Part shown: positions 18,612 to 32,140 of the stretch, one piece after another
Layout of the letters: each line of letters starts with the position of its first letter
How positions within the stretch are numbered: the first letter of the stretch is position 1
NCBI RefSeq assembly: GCF_014084125.1
Contig: NZ_CP048405.1
Coordinates: forward strand, 6,448,001 to 6,512,000
Direction of reading: 5' to 3'
Source of the DNA: Streptacidiphilus sp. PB12-B1b
Lineage (GTDB): Bacteria; Actinomycetota; Actinomycetes; Streptomycetales; Streptomycetaceae
DNA: 64,000 nt
Translations under genes and position numbers: made by a program
Notes under the pieces: model-generated
What the model was told of the DNA's origin: nothing
The model's input: only the letters and a program-made list of their open reading frames with translations
The model's database searches: none

Positions 18612-21600
18612 TCAGGCCGGGACCAGCCGCAGCCGGTGCGCCATGGCGGCGGCCTCGCCCCGGCCGGCCACCTCCAGCTTCGCCAGGATGTTGGAGACGT
18701 GGACGCTGGCCGTCTTCGGCGAGATGAACAGCTCCTGCGCGATCTGCCGGTTGGTGCGCCCCAGCGCGACCAGCCGCAGCACGTCCCGCTCCCGGGGGGT
18801 GAGCCCGAACACCGCGGGTTCCGGCTCCGGGCCGCCCTGCGGCTGCGGTCCGGCGGGCCCGTCGGCGGGGCGCAGCCGGGCGCGTTCGGCGAGCAGCGCG
18901 GCCTCGCGCCGGGTGCGGACGTCGCCGTGCCGGGCGGCCTGGGCCTGCGCCCGGTGCAGCAGCCCGGCCGCGGCGGCGCGGTCGCCCCGGGCGGCCTCGG
19001 CCTCGGCGGCCCGCAGCAGCGCCAGGTCCAGCGGGTAGGGCAGGCCGGTGGCCTCCAGCGCCTCGGCCGCCGCCCGGTAGGTCTCGGGCTCCGACCGGCC
19101 GTCGGCGCGGGCGAGTTCGGCGTCCAGCAGCAGCGACCAGCCGCGCTCCAGCGGCAGGGTGCGGCGCAGTCCGGCGGCGGCGCCGCGGATCCGGGCCAGT
19201 ACCTCCGGGCGGCCGTCGGCGGCCGCGGGCAGGCCGTAGCCGTCGGCCTCGGCGGCGGCGCCGTGCACCAGCAGCGGCCAGACGTAGCGGGACTTGCCCC
19301 GGGGGAAGGCCGCGCCGAGCTGCCGCAGCAGCTCCGCGCGGGCGTCCTGGAACCGCCCCTCGGCGACGGCCAGACGGATCGTCAGTTCTGCTTCGGGCAG
19401 CTGGAACTGGAATCGGGACGGGGCGGACTGCTCGATGCAGCAGGCGAGTTGGCGGGCGGCCTCGGGCAGGTCGTCCCGCAGCAGCGCGATGACGCCGCGC
19501 ATCCGGGCCAGGAAGCCGCGCTCCCCGGCCGAGCCCAGCTCCGGGGGCGCGGCGGCGAGCAGGTCGGCGGCCTCGTCCAGCTCGCCCAGCGAGATCAGCG
19601 ACTCGGCCAGGTTGCCGCGCAGGGTGGTGCCGGACGCACCCAGCAGGCCGTTGATCCTGGCCATCCGGGCTCCGGCGCGGGCCACCTCGACGGCCTCGGC
19701 CGAGCGTCCCAGCCCCTCGTAGACGTCGGTGTAGAGCACGTGCGTGCGCGACAGCAGGTCGGGATCCTGCAGGGCCAGCGCCCGGGGCAGCACCAGGTCC
19801 AGTTCCGCCAGCCCCTCCTGCTCGCGGTCCAGGCCGACCAGCAGCGAGCTGAGGGTGCAGCGGGCGTGCAGCTCCACGGTCTCGGCGCCGACCTGCCGGG
19901 CGATCCGCACCGCGCTCTCGGCCAGGTCGAGGTCCTCCTCGACCGGCCACTCCACCACGTCGCAGGCGGCCAGGCGGGTCAGCACCTCGGCCTGGACGGC
20001 GCTCGGCGGGCCGTCGCCGATGAGCCGGCGGGCGTGCTCCAGCTCGGCCTTGGCCTGGTCGCCGGGGCCGCAGACGCGGGAGCTGAGAGTCAGGAACCAG
20101 GCGGCGCGGGCCGGGTCGGCGGTCTCGTCGATCAGCCGCAGCGCCTGGCGGCACAGGCCGAGGCTGCGTTCGCGCTCCCCGGCCAGCCGGGCGGCGACGG
20201 CGGCCTCGGCCAGCAGGTCGACGCAGCGCGGACCGGACCGGCTGCACGGCTCCGGGCCGTCGGACGGTGCGGACGGGTCCGCCGGGTCCGCCGGGTCCAG
20301 CGGGTAGGACTCGACGTCGGCGCCGGGGCGCAGCCGCGCCAGCACCTCGCCCGGCACCCGGTCCCACAACTCCAGGGCGCGTTCCAGCAGGTGCAGCTGC
20401 TCGGCGAAGGCGCTGCGGCTGCGGGCCTCGCGGGCCGCGTCCAGGGCGGCGGGCAGGGCGCGCTCCGGGTCGCCGGCGGCGTACCAGTAGTTGGCCAGGC
20501 GGGTGGTGCGCTCGTCGTCGTGGACCAGCTGCGGGCGCTCGGCCAGGACGGTCGCGTAGCGGCGCTTGATCCGGCTGCCCTCGCCGGGCAGCAGGTCGTC
20601 GGCGACGGCCTCGCGGACCAGCGCGTGCCGGAACCGGTAGCCGTCGCCGTCCGCCGTCGGACGCAGGATGTTGACGTCGACGGCGGCCCGCAGCAGCGCG
20701 ATCAGTTCGTCCTCGGGCAGCCCCAGCACCGCCTCCAGCAGCCGGTATTCGACGGCGGAGCCGCCCTGGGCCAGCGCCCGCAGCACGTTCTGCACCGGCT
20801 CGGGCAGCGCCTCGACCCGCACCAGCAGCAGATCGCGCAGCGAGTCGGTGAGCCCGGCCGAGCAGCCCTGCTGGTGGCTGGCGGCGAGCTCCTCCACGAA
20901 GAAGGGGATGCCCTCGGAGCGGGTGAAGACCCGGTCCAGCAGTTGCGGCGAGGGCGCGGCGTCCAGGATGCCGTGCAGCTGCTCGGCGACCTCGGCCCGG
21001 GCCAGCCGGGCGAGGTCGAGCCGCTGGACGGTGCGCAGCCGGTCCAGCTCGGCCAGGAAGGGCCGCAGCGGGTGCCGGCGGTGCAGGTCGTCGCTGCGGT
21101 AGCTGCCGACCAGCACCACCCGGGCGTCGTGCAGCATCCGGACCAGGTACACCAGCAGTTCCCGGGTGGAGCGGTCGGACCAGTGCAGGTCCTCCAGGGC
21201 GACGACGACGGTGCGGTCGGCGGCCAGCCGCTCGAAGAACTGGGCGGTGTGCTCGAACAGCCGGGCTCGGCCGTACTCGTCCCGGGCGGCCGCGGCCGCC
21301 TCCGCGGCGTCGCCCAACTCCGGCAGCAGCTGGGCGAGATGGGCCTCGCTGCCGACGGCGGCCCGCTCGACCTCGGCGGGCAGCGCCCGGTGCAGCGCCC
21401 GCAGCGCGGAGGCCACCGGCGCGTACGGCAGCCCGTCCGCGCCGACCTCGACGCAGCCGCCGAGGGCGAAGGCCGCGCCGCGGGCCCCGGCCACCGCGGC
21501 GAACTCCTCCAGCAGCCGGGTCTTGCCGACCCCGGCGTCCCCGGCCACCAGCAGCGCCTGCGGCTGCCCCGCCCCGGCCCGGTCCAGGGCCGCCGCCAGC

Positions 21601-21668
21601 TCCGCCAGTTCGACGGAGCGGGCGACGAACACCGGGCTCACAGATATCCGCTCCACACAGGCGAGCAT
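18612..21668 (-). CDS. large ATPase-LuxR family transcriptional regulator (LAL type)
   Basis: 1018 aa. Residues 10-300 form an AAA16-type ATPase with Walker A GDAGVGKTRLLEEF and Walker B VVALEDLHWSD. The middle 500 residues are Ala/Leu-rich helical repeats (TPR-like). The C-terminal 65 residues form a LuxR HTH (LTPRERDVLRLVALGRTNRQIAQELFISPKTASVHVSNILAKL). ATG 21668 has GGAGG 8 bases upstream and gives MLACVERISVSPVFVAR; an earlier ATG (21770) would add a low-complexity 34-residue extension. Target genes are unknown. Confidence 0.9.
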   Translation of the reverse strand: MLACVERISVSPVFVARSVELAELAAALDRAGAGQPQALLVAGDAGVGKTRLLEEFAAVAGARGAAFALGGCVEVGADGLPYAPVASALRALHRALPAEVERAAVGSEAHLAQLLPELGDAAEAAAAARDEYGRARLFEHTAQFFERLAADRTVVVALEDLHWSDRSTRELLVYLVRMLHDARVVLVGSYRSDDLHRRHPLRPFLAELDRLRTVQRLDLARLARAEVAEQLHGILDAAPSPQLLDRVFTRSEGIPFFVEELAASHQQGCSAGLTDSLRDLLLVRVEALPEPVQNVLRALAQGGSAVEYRLLEAVLGLPEDELIALLRAAVDVNILRPTADGDGYRFRHALVREAVADDLLPGEGSRIKRRYATVLAERPQLVHDDERTTRLANYWYAAGDPERALPAALDAAREARSRSAFAEQLHLLERALELWDRVPGEVLARLRPGADVESYPLDPADPADPSAPSDGPEPCSRSGPRCVDLLAEAAVAARLAGERERSLGLCRQALRLIDETADPARAAWFLTLSSRVCGPGDQAKAELEHARRLIGDGPPSAVQAEVLTRLAACDVVEWPVEEDLDLAESAVRIARQVGAETVELHARCTLSSLLVGLDREQEGLAELDLVLPRALALQDPDLLSRTHVLYTDVYEGLGRSAEAVEVARAGARMARINGLLGASGTTLRGNLAESLISLGELDEAADLLAAAPPELGSAGERGFLARMRGVIALLRDDLPEAARQLACCIEQSAPSRFQFQLPEAELTIRLAVAEGRFQDARAELLRQLGAAFPRGKSRYVWPLLVHGAAAEADGYGLPAAADGRPEVLARIRGAAAGLRRTLPLERGWSLLLDAELARADGRSEPETYRAAAEALEATGLPYPLDLALLRAAEAEAARGDRAAAAGLLHRAQAQAARHGDVRTRREAALLAERARLRPADGPAGPQPQGGPEPEPAVFGLTPRERDVLRLVALGRTNRQIAQELFISPKTASVHVSNILAKLEVAGRGEAAAMAHRLRLVPA

Positions 21669-21690
21669 CGCACAGACCTCCGCGCCGAGG

Positions 21691-21912
21691 TCAGCAGCAT
21701 CCGGCGGCGGACGCCCGGCGCGAGCGCCGGACCCACCACGGCCGGGCCGGGGCCGTGCAGTCCGGCTCACCCCCCGGTGGCCGTGGACCGCAGGACGCGG
21801 TCCGCTCCGGGGCGCCCTCCAGGGCGGCGCGCACCCGGCGCTGCTCCTCGGCGAAGCGGCGCAGCTCGGCCTCGCGGCCCTGCAGGGACTGGTGGGTCAG
21901 TTCGGTGAACAT
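21691..21912 (-). CDS. small hypothetical protein, helical N-terminus (73 aa)
   Basis: MFTELTHQSLQGREAELRRFAEEQRRVRAALEG forms a charged amphipathic helix, followed by a Pro/Arg/Ser-rich tail. GAGGAG lies seven bases before the ATG, a strong ribosome site. It starts after the DUF4232 gene terminator and ends 22 bases before the LuxR-type gene, so the two may be cotranscribed. The family is not recognised; similar short helical ORFs are common in Streptomyces. Confidence 0.55.
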   Translation of the reverse strand: MFTELTHQSLQGREAELRRFAEEQRRVRAALEGAPERTASCGPRPPGGEPDCTAPARPWWVRRSRRASAAGCC

Positions 21913-22052
21913 GGGCTGCTCCTCGGGTGCTGCCGCCGGGTTCCGGCAGGTCTTCCTGCCTGGACCAAGCCTGCTCGCCGAGGGGGGTCCGGGGCATCGG
22001 GAGCCTGCCCCATCCTGCGGCGCCCGGATGCCTTAGACGGGGCCCGGCAATG

Positions 22053-22091
22053 CCTCAGCCGCCCCGCCGGTCGTCGGCGGGGCGGCTGAGG
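22053..22091 (-). terminator. terminator of the DUF4232 lipoprotein gene
   Basis: Perfect 17-bp stem CCTCAGCCGCCCCGCCG with its complement around a short loop, starting 11 bases past the stop at 22103. Confidence 0.8.
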
Positions 22092-22102
22092 GGGGCCTCA
22101 GG

Positions 22103-22906
22103 TCAGCCGTTGGCGGGGTTGGCGGAGGCCGCCGCGTCCGCGACGGTGCTGCGGTACAGGCCCAGGAAGGGCGCCTTGACGTAGGGGTTGCCGGAGCCGC
22201 CGCCCTCTTCGACGATCTTGGTGTCCACCTCGTAGACGTTCGGCAGGTCGCTGCTGGCGATGACCGACAGCTGGTCGTAGCTGCGGCCGGCACCGGCCGT
22301 GCTGTGGCTCGGGTCGAGGTCGACCACGGCGTAGGCGGTCCGGCCCGCGTACAGCGCGTAGTACGGCGCGCCGCCGAGGCCGCCGGGGACCTTGGGCTGC
22401 ATGGTCTCGGCCTGGCCGTGGCCGACGTTGATGGTGGCGCTGGCGTCGATCGCCACCATCGGGTAGTAGCTGAGGCCGCAGGCGGTGCTGCCGGTGTCGG
22501 TGACCTCGATCAGCCGCTTGGTCGCGCCCAGCGACGGGTCGTAGACGGACTTCACCGCGAGCCGGTCACCGGCACAGGGGTGCTTGTAGGCGTACGCGTC
22601 GCTGGTGGCGTCGGAGCTGCCGCTGCTGATGGTGGTCCCGGACGCGGAGCCGCCGGTCGAGCCGGTCGATCCCTTGGTGGAGCTGCCGCCGGTGGAGCCG
22701 GTGGAGCCCGCCGGGGCGGAGGACTGCGGTGCGGCCGAGCCGCCCGTGGACGCCGCCGCCGAGGTCGCGGACGACGGCGCGGCGCCGCCTGCGGCGGTGC
22801 TGCTGCTTCCGGTCGCGCCCCCGCAGGCGGTCAGCGCCAGGGTGGTGCCGGCGGCGAGCAGGGCGAGCGGGAGGATGCGGCGGCGGGCGTTGCTGGGCGT
22901 GGTCAT
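22103..22906 (-). CDS. DUF4232-type cell-surface lipoprotein
   Basis: 267 aa. Lipoprotein signal peptide with lipobox LTAC (Cys28), then about 80 residues of Ser/Thr/Gly/Ala linker, then a C-terminal domain of about 150 residues (CAGDRLAVKSVYDPSLGATKRLIEVTDTGSTACGLSYYPMVAID...) with the pattern of the actinobacterial DUF4232 family, including paired Cys. Extracytoplasmic and membrane anchored; role unknown. Monocistronic, with its own terminator. Confidence 0.8.
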   Translation of the reverse strand: MTTPSNARRRILPLALLAAGTTLALTACGGATGSSSTAAGGAAPSSATSAAASTGGSAAPQSSAPAGSTGSTGGSSTKGSTGSTGGSASGTTISSGSSDATSDAYAYKHPCAGDRLAVKSVYDPSLGATKRLIEVTDTGSTACGLSYYPMVAIDASATINVGHGQAETMQPKVPGGLGGAPYYALYAGRTAYAVVDLDPSHSTAGAGRSYDQLSVIASSDLPNVYEVDTKIVEEGGGSGNPYVKAPFLGLYRSTVADAAASANPANG

Positions 22907-23111
22907 GCGGTCCCCCGGGTGGTCCGTGTGAAAGCTGGTATTGCTCCCCTACACGGCGGGCGGGACAGCGCCGGTTTCGCGGCGACCGTAACGACTGCCG
23001 TTACAGACAGGGCCCCTGACAAGGCCGTACCCCGCCCGCGCGAACGCGGACGGGGCACGGATCCCACAGCGGTGGTCAGCCGAGCCGTTCGAGGCTGTGC
23101 TGCCGATCCTC

Positions 23112-24614
23112 TCAGGCAAGCCGTTCGAGGATGAGCTCCTTCACCCGGGCCGCGTCGGCCTGGCCGCGGGTGGCCTTCATGACCGCGCCGACCAGTGCGC
23201 CCGCCGCGGCGACCTTGCCGTCGCGGATCTTGGCGGCGACGTCCGGGTTGGCCTCGATCGCGGCGTCGACCGCCGCGCCCAGCGCCGAGTCGTCGCTGAC
23301 GACGGCGAGGCCGCGCTTGGCGACGACCTCGTCCGGCTCGCCCTCGCCGTCCAGGACGGCCTCGATGACCTGGCGGGCCAGCTTGTCGTTGAGGGAGCCG
23401 TCGGCGACCAGCGCGCACACCCGGGCGACCTGGGCCGGGGTGATCGGCTGGGCGCTGAGGTCGGTGCCGGACTCGTTGGCGCGCCGCGCCAGCTCGCCCA
23501 TCCACCACTTGCGGGCCTGGTCGGCCGGGGCGCCGGCGGCGATGGTCTCCAGGATCGGCTCGATGGCGCCGGCGTTCAGCACCGCCTGCATCTCCAGGTC
23601 GGAGATCCCCCACTCGCCCTGCAGCCGCACCCGGCGCACCCTGGGCATCTCCGGCAGCCCGGCGCGCAGCTCCTCGACCCACTCGCGGGCCGGGGCGACC
23701 GGCACCAGGTCGGGCTCGGGGAAGTAGCGGTAGTCCTCGGCGTTGTCCTTGATCCGCCCGGCGCTGGTGCTGCCGTCCTCCTCGTGGAAGTGGCGGGTCT
23801 CCTGCAGGATGGTGCCGCCCGCGTCCAGCACGGCCGCGTGCCGCTGGATCTCGTACCGGGCGGCCCGCTCGACGCTGCGCAGCGAGTTGACGTTCTTGGT
23901 CTCCGAACGGGTGCCGAACTGCTCGCGGCCGTGCGGGCGCAGCGAGAGGTTGACGTCGCAGCGCATCTGGCCCTTGTCCATCCGGGCCTCGGACACGCCC
24001 AGGGCCCGGATCACCTCGCGCAGCTCGGCGACGTACGCCTTGGCGACCTCGGGGGCGCGCCTGCCGGCGCCCTCGATCGGCTTGGTGACGATCTCGATCA
24101 GCGGGATGCCGGCCCGGTTGTAGTCCAGCAGCGAGTGCGAGGCGCCCTGGATACGGCCGGTGGAGCCGCCGATGTGGGAGGACTTGCCGGTGTCCTCCTC
24201 CATGTGGGCGCGCTCGATCTCGACCCGGAAGACCTCGCCGTCCTCCAGCGTGACGTCGAGGTAGCCGTTGAAGGCGATCGGCTCGTCGTACTGCGAGGTC
24301 TGGAAGTTCTTCGGCATGTCCGGGTAGAAGTAGTTCTTCCGGGCGAAGCGGCACCACTGGGCGATCTCGCAGTTCAGCGCGAGCCCGATCTTGACGGCGG
24401 ACTCCACGCCGACCGCGTTCACCACCGGCAGCGAGCCGGGCAGCCCCAGACAGGTCGGGCAGACCTGCGAGTTGGGCTCCTCGCCCAGCTCGGTGGAGCA
24501 GCCGCAGAACATCTTGGTGGCGGTGCCCAGCTCGACGTGGACCTCCAGGCCCATCACCGGGTCGTAGGCGGCGAGGGCGTCCTCGTAGGACACCAGGTCG
24601 ACGGTGACGGTCAT
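23112..24614 (-). CDS. gatB: Asp-tRNA(Asn)/Glu-tRNA(Gln) amidotransferase subunit B
   Basis: Binds misacylated Glu-tRNA(Gln) or Asp-tRNA(Asn) and phosphorylates it before amidation. 500 aa. Signatures: GLEVHVEL, Zn-type Cys residues in FCGCSTE and CPTCLGLPG, the kinase region [19 protein letters not shown], and a C-terminal YqeY-like tail ([24 protein letters not shown]). ATG 24614 with AAGGAG upstream. It is separated from gatA by a 99-aa ORF and 233 bases holding a small repeat. Confidence 0.96.
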   Translation of the reverse strand: MTVTVDLVSYEDALAAYDPVMGLEVHVELGTATKMFCGCSTELGEEPNSQVCPTCLGLPGSLPVVNAVGVESAVKIGLALNCEIAQWCRFARKNYFYPDMPKNFQTSQYDEPIAFNGYLDVTLEDGEVFRVEIERAHMEEDTGKSSHIGGSTGRIQGASHSLLDYNRAGIPLIEIVTKPIEGAGRRAPEVAKAYVAELREVIRALGVSEARMDKGQMRCDVNLSLRPHGREQFGTRSETKNVNSLRSVERAARYEIQRHAAVLDAGGTILQETRHFHEEDGSTSAGRIKDNAEDYRYFPEPDLVPVAPAREWVEELRAGLPEMPRVRRVRLQGEWGISDLEMQAVLNAGAIEPILETIAAGAPADQARKWWMGELARRANESGTDLSAQPITPAQVARVCALVADGSLNDKLARQVIEAVLDGEGEPDEVVAKRGLAVVSDDSALGAAVDAAIEANPDVAAKIRDGKVAAAGALVGAVMKATRGQADAARVKELILERLA

Positions 24615-24735
24615 AGGAAGTGCAACTCCTTCAATGCGTGAGTCAGTCCCTCGAACCAGGTCGAGTGGGCGGGGATCTGTCGAAGTCGGCCGGGGCGCAC
24701 GTCCCGCCGTCGAGCTTCCCGGACTGCCTCCGCGG

Positions 24736-24762
24736 TGCGATGCGTGCGATGCGTGCGATGCG
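24736..24762. repeat. 9-bp tandem repeat, three perfect copies
   Basis: TGCGATGCG repeated three times in the gap between gatB and the 99-aa ORF, followed by a degenerate fourth copy. A microsatellite-like tract with no coding role. Confidence 0.8.
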
Positions 24763-24847
24763 TGCGGTACGGGCGGTCGGGGCCGCGTGGGGCGGGGCCG
24801 GGCACGAGCTGCCCTGCCCCGCCCGGTCGCGCGGACGGGAGGGGCCG

Positions 24848-25147
24848 TCAGGGCGCCAGTACGTCGTCGCTGCCCAGGCGGCGCAGCTCGCGGACGAGCA
24901 GCGCGGTGCTGGTGACGATGGCGAGTGCGGCCACGGCCGCGTTGACCAGCTTGAGGGTGTCGCCCTCGCTGCGGGACTTGCGGATGTCCTTGACCACGCC
25001 GACCGCGCCGAAGGCGCTGGTGCCGATGGAGATCAGCAGGCCGGGCTTGCTGTGCTTGAAGCCCTTGAGCTGGCTCGACCGGCTGGCCTTGGCGGCCTTG
25101 GCGTCGAACGACTCGGCCTTCTCGATCTTGACGATGGATTTGCTCAC
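24848..25147 (-). CDS. conserved small membrane protein between gatA and gatB
   Basis: 99 aa. GTG 25147 overlaps the gatA stop by GTGA, with GGAGGAGG upstream, so translation is coupled to gatA. The N-terminal 40 residues are charged ([22 protein letters not shown]), followed by two moderately hydrophobic stretches ([16 protein letters not shown] and [19 protein letters not shown]) that could be membrane helices, then RELRRLG. Family not recognised. A gene at this position is also present in Streptomyces as I recall. Confidence 0.75.
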   Translation of the reverse strand: MSKSIVKIEKAESFDAKAAKASRSSQLKGFKHSKPGLLISIGTSAFGAVGVVKDIRKSRSEGDTLKLVNAAVAALAIVTSTALLVRELRRLGSDDVLAP

Positions 25148-26655
25148 AGTGCGGGTGCCTCCTCCAGCAGGGGGTGTCCCCACTTGTCGTTGAGTGCCGC
25201 CTCGACCGCTCCACCGACCCGGTAGAGCCGGTCGTCGGCCATGGCGGGGGCGATGATCTGCAGGCCGACCGGGAGATTGTCCTCCGGGGCGAGGCCGCAG
25301 GGCACCGACATGGCCGAGTTGCCCGCCAGGTTCGACGGAATGGTGCAGAGGTCGGCCAGGTACATCGCCATCGGGTCGTCGGCGCGCTCGCCGATCGGGA
25401 AGGCGGTGGTCGGCGTCGTCGGCGAGACCAGCACGTCGACGTCGGCGAAGGCGCGCGCGAAGTCCTGGGTGATCAGGGTGCGGACCTTCTGCGCGGAGCC
25501 GTAGTAGGCGTCGTAGTAGCCCGAGGACAGGGCGTAGGTGCCGAGGATGATCCGGCGCTTGACCTCGGGGCCGAAGCCGGCCTCGCGGGTCAGCGCGGTG
25601 ACGTCCTCGGCCGAACGGGTGCCGTCGTCGCCGACCCGCAGGCCGTAGCGCATGGCGTCGAAGCGGGCCAGGTTGGAGCTGGCCTCGGACGGCGCGATCA
25701 GGTAGTACGCCGGCAGGGCGTAGCTGAACGCCGGGCAGGAGACCTCGACGACCTGGGCGCCCAGCGAGCGCAGCAGCTCCACCGACTCGTGGAAGCGCTG
25801 CATGACGCCGGGCTGGTAGCCGTCGCCGCCGAACTCCTTGACGACGCCGATGCGCATGCCCGTGACGTCCTTCAGCCGCGCCGCGGCGGCCAGCGGCAGC
25901 ACCGGGGCGTCGATGGAGGTGGAGTCCAGCGGGTCGTGCCCGGCGATGGCCTCGTGCAGCAGCGCCGCGTCCAGGACCGTGCGGGCGCAGGGGCCGCCCT
26001 GGTCCAGCGAGGAGGAGAAGGCGATCAGGCCGTAGCGGGAGACCGTGCCGTAGGTCGGCTTGACGCCGACGGTGCCGGTGACCGCGCCGGGCTGGCGGAT
26101 CGAGCCGCCGGTGTCGGTGCCGATGGCCAGCGGGGCCTCGTAGGCGGCCAGCGCCGCGGCGGAGCCGCCGCCGGAGCCGCCGGGGATGCGGGAGAGGTCC
26201 CACGGGTTGCCGGTCGGGCCGAAGGCGCTGTTCTCGGTGGAGGACCCCATGGCGAACTCGTCCATGTTGGTCTTGCCGAGGACGACGACGCCGGCCTCCT
26301 TCAGCCGGCGGGTCACCGTGGCGTCGTACGGCGGGATCCAGCCCTCGAGGATCTTCGACCCGGCGGTGGTGGGCACGCCCTTGGTGGTGAAGACGTCCTT
26401 CAGCGCGAGCGGGACACCGGCCAGCGGGCCCAGCTCCTCGCCCTTGGCGCGCTTGGCGTCCACCGCGCGGGCGGCGGCCAGCGCGCCCTCGGTGTCGACG
26501 TGCAGGAAGGCGTGGACCTTGCCGTCGACGGCGTCGATCCGGGCCAGGTGCGCCTGGGCGACCTCGACGGCGGAGACGGTGCCGGCGGCGACGGCCGCGG
26601 CGGTGTCGGCGGCGGTGGCCCGCGTCAGGTCGGAGGCGGTGGTGAGATCAGCCAT
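25144..26655 (-). CDS. gatA: Asp-tRNA(Asn)/Glu-tRNA(Gln) amidotransferase subunit A
   Basis: Glutaminase subunit that releases ammonia for GatB. 503 aa amidase-signature enzyme: catalytic Lys in [11 protein letters not shown] and the Ser-cisSer-Lys triad region [16 protein letters not shown]...[16 protein letters not shown]...[13 protein letters not shown]. It starts 4 bases after gatC. The operon is gatC-gatA-ORF-gatB. Confidence 0.97.
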   Translation of the reverse strand: MADLTTASDLTRATAADTAAAVAAGTVSAVEVAQAHLARIDAVDGKVHAFLHVDTEGALAAARAVDAKRAKGEELGPLAGVPLALKDVFTTKGVPTTAGSKILEGWIPPYDATVTRRLKEAGVVVLGKTNMDEFAMGSSTENSAFGPTGNPWDLSRIPGGSGGGSAAALAAYEAPLAIGTDTGGSIRQPGAVTGTVGVKPTYGTVSRYGLIAFSSSLDQGGPCARTVLDAALLHEAIAGHDPLDSTSIDAPVLPLAAAARLKDVTGMRIGVVKEFGGDGYQPGVMQRFHESVELLRSLGAQVVEVSCPAFSYALPAYYLIAPSEASSNLARFDAMRYGLRVGDDGTRSAEDVTALTREAGFGPEVKRRIILGTYALSSGYYDAYYGSAQKVRTLITQDFARAFADVDVLVSPTTPTTAFPIGERADDPMAMYLADLCTIPSNLAGNSAMSVPCGLAPEDNLPVGLQIIAPAMADDRLYRVGGAVEAALNDKWGHPLLEEAPAL

Positions 26656-26659
26656 GGTC

Positions 26660-26956
26660 CTAGTCCTCCCCGAGGATCTGCGGCACGCGGAAGCGCTGCT
26701 CCTCCACGGCCGGGGCTCCGGCGAGGGCCTCTGCGGGCGTGAGCGAAGGGCGGACCACGTCCGCGCGCATGACGTTGGTCAGCGGCAGCGGGTGCGAGGT
26801 CGGCGGTACGTCATCGGCGGCGATCTCGCTGACGCGGGCGACCGCGTCCACGATCGCGTTGAGCTGCTCGGCGAAGTGGTCCAGCTCGTCGGCCTTCAAC
26901 TCCAGCCGCGACAGCCGGGCGAGGTGGGCGACCTCCTCGCGCGTAATGCCAGGCAT
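26660..26956 (-). CDS. gatC: Asp-tRNA(Asn)/Glu-tRNA(Gln) amidotransferase subunit C
   Basis: 98 aa clamp subunit that wraps GatA and Gat[43 protein letters not shown] is the family signature, and the C-terminus [11 protein letters not shown] is also characteristic. First gene of the amidotransferase operon. Confidence 0.95.
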   Translation of the reverse strand: MPGITREEVAHLARLSRLELKADELDHFAEQLNAIVDAVARVSEIAADDVPPTSHPLPLTNVMRADVVRPSLTPAEALAGAPAVEEQRFRVPQILGED

Positions 26957-27024
26957 GCAGCGATCCCATCCGGGTGAGTTTCACGTGTCGACGCCAGTGT
27001 ATTGACAACGGCGCGACCCCCATC

Positions 27025-28635
27025 CTACGGAGGCGGGGCGGGGGCCTGCACCGGCCTTTCGCCCGGGGCGGCGTCCAGCGCGGGCGCGGAGGCGTTGCGG
27101 ATCCGCAGCCAGGCGGTCGCCTGGTCGGCCGGGAGGGCGGCGGAGACCAGCCAGCCCTGCACCGCGTCGCAGCCCATGTCGTGCAGCCGCTCCCAGGTCT
27201 GGTCGTCCTCGACGCCCTCGGCGACCACGGTCAGGCCCAGCGAGTGCGCCAGCTGGACCGAGCACAGCACGACGGCGGCGTCGTGGTCGTCGGCGACCAT
27301 CCTGCTGACGAACGAGCGGTCGATCTTCAGCTCGCCGACCGGCAGCCGGCGCAGCCGCACGAGCGAGGAGTAGCCGGTGCCGAAGTCGTCCAGGGACATG
27401 CCGACGCCGTGCCGGCGCAGCTCCTCCAGGGTCGCGGCGGCCAGCTGGCCGTCCTCCAGCAGCAGCCGCTCGGTGATCTCCAGTTGCAGGGCCGCCGGGG
27501 GGACGCCGTGCCGGGCGAGGCGGTCGGCGACGGAGCCGGCGAAGCCCTGCCGGAGCACGTCGCGCGGCGAGACGTTCACGGCGACCTGCACGGTCATGCC
27601 CTCGGCCCGCCAGCCGGCCAGCTGCGCCACCGCGGCGTCCAGCACGTAGTCGGTGAGCTGCGGCATCAGCCCGGTGGACTCGGCCAGGCCGACGAACTCC
27701 TCCGGGCTGACCGGGCCGCGGCCGACCCGGTCCCAGCGGACCAGGGCCTCCAGCCCGACGACATGGCCGTCGAAGGCGACCTTGGGCTGGTAGTGGATCT
27801 TCACGTCGCCGTTGTCCAGGGCCCGGCGCAGGTCGGCCAGCAGGCCCAGCCGCTCCGGCGTGTCGGCGTCCTGCTCCGGCTGGTACATCTCGATGCCGCT
27901 GCGGCTGCGCTGGGCGTGGGCCATGGCGATGTCGGCCCGGCGCAGCAGCGTCTCGGCGTCGGCGGCGTGGTCCGGCGAGACGGCCAGCCCGGCGCTGGAC
28001 TCCAGCACCAGCTGGATGCCGTCGAGGAAGACCGGCGCGGCCAGTTCGGCGGCGAGCCGGCGGGCGGTGCCGAGGACGTCGGCGTCACCGCCCGCGCCGG
28101 GCAGCAGCACGGCGAACTCGTCGCCGCTGATCCGGGCGACGACCGCGCCGGGCGTCTGGACGGCGCGGCGCAGCCGGATGCCGACCTGGACCAGCAGCCG
28201 GTCGCCGGCCGCGTGGCCGAGGGTGTCGTTGAGCGAGCGGAAGCGGTCGAGGTCGAACAGGACCAGCGCGACCCGGTGCAGGGCGGCGGCGTGGTGCGTC
28301 CCGGGCAGGTGCGGGGTGCGGTGCGGGTGCTGGTCGGCGGCGATGGCCTCGCGGGCGGCCCGCAGCAGGGCGCTGCGGTTGGCCAGCCCGGTCAGCGCGT
28401 CGGTCTCCTGGTCGCGCATCCGCTCGCGGGCCAGGCGCCAGGCCGCGTACAGCACCGTCAGCGGGACGGCGAACAGCGGCAGCAGTTGCGGCGCGTGCCG
28501 CAGGGTGAGCACCACCAGCGGCACGAGCAGCGCCGCCCCGGCCGTCAGCGCGCCGACGAACACTGCGGCCCTGGCCGTCTGCCCAGCCCGGTCGGACGGG
28601 CCGGCGGCATGGCCGGACCTCGAGGTGCGATCCAT
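27025..28635 (-). CDS. membrane GGDEF-EAL protein, likely c-di-GMP phosphodiesterase
   Basis: 536 aa from ATG 28635 (GAGG 8 bases upstream). Two N-terminal membrane helices, a GGDEF domain whose signature is ISGDEF (first Gly replaced by Ser, no I-site before it), then a complete EAL domain with EALVRW, LEITERLL, DDFGTGYSSL and EGVEDDQ. The intact EAL and altered GGDEF favour phosphodiesterase output, with the GGDEF part perhaps binding GTP. Its position between gatC and ligA matches S. coelicolor RmdB (SCO5495) as I recall. Confidence 0.88.
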   Translation of the reverse strand: MDRTSRSGHAAGPSDRAGQTARAAVFVGALTAGAALLVPLVVLTLRHAPQLLPLFAVPLTVLYAAWRLARERMRDQETDALTGLANRSALLRAAREAIAADQHPHRTPHLPGTHHAAALHRVALVLFDLDRFRSLNDTLGHAAGDRLLVQVGIRLRRAVQTPGAVVARISGDEFAVLLPGAGGDADVLGTARRLAAELAAPVFLDGIQLVLESSAGLAVSPDHAADAETLLRRADIAMAHAQRSRSGIEMYQPEQDADTPERLGLLADLRRALDNGDVKIHYQPKVAFDGHVVGLEALVRWDRVGRGPVSPEEFVGLAESTGLMPQLTDYVLDAAVAQLAGWRAEGMTVQVAVNVSPRDVLRQGFAGSVADRLARHGVPPAALQLEITERLLLEDGQLAAATLEELRRHGVGMSLDDFGTGYSSLVRLRRLPVGELKIDRSFVSRMVADDHDAAVVLCSVQLAHSLGLTVVAEGVEDDQTWERLHDMGCDAVQGWLVSAALPADQATAWLRIRNASAPALDAAPGERPVQAPAPPP

Positions 28636-28825
28636 GAAGTGGTCCTCTTGCTTCCCCGCGCACCCGCTGCGGACGGGCTGCTTCAAGCCTAAGTGCCCGT
28701 CTGTGCAGAGGACATGAAATTGGACGGTACGTAACCCAGTGGTGTCCTTGCCGCCGGTTCGCGGTACCGGATTGCACCGCATTGAGCATTTTGCCTTTGC
28801 GTTAAGTCATTTGACGAGCAATCAG

Positions 28826-32081
<3,256 letters not shown>

Positions 32082-32140
32082 GACCGCAGCGTACGGGACC
32101 GGGCCCGCGCGCCCCAGCCGGGCGGGGGCCCGGCGCGGGC

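Noticed and set aside
18552-21908. 1118-codon plus-strand open frame opposite the LuxR-type regulator
   Set aside because: Gly/Gln/Arg-rich shadow of a well supported gene, no domain or ribosome site; long antisense frames are normal at this GC content.
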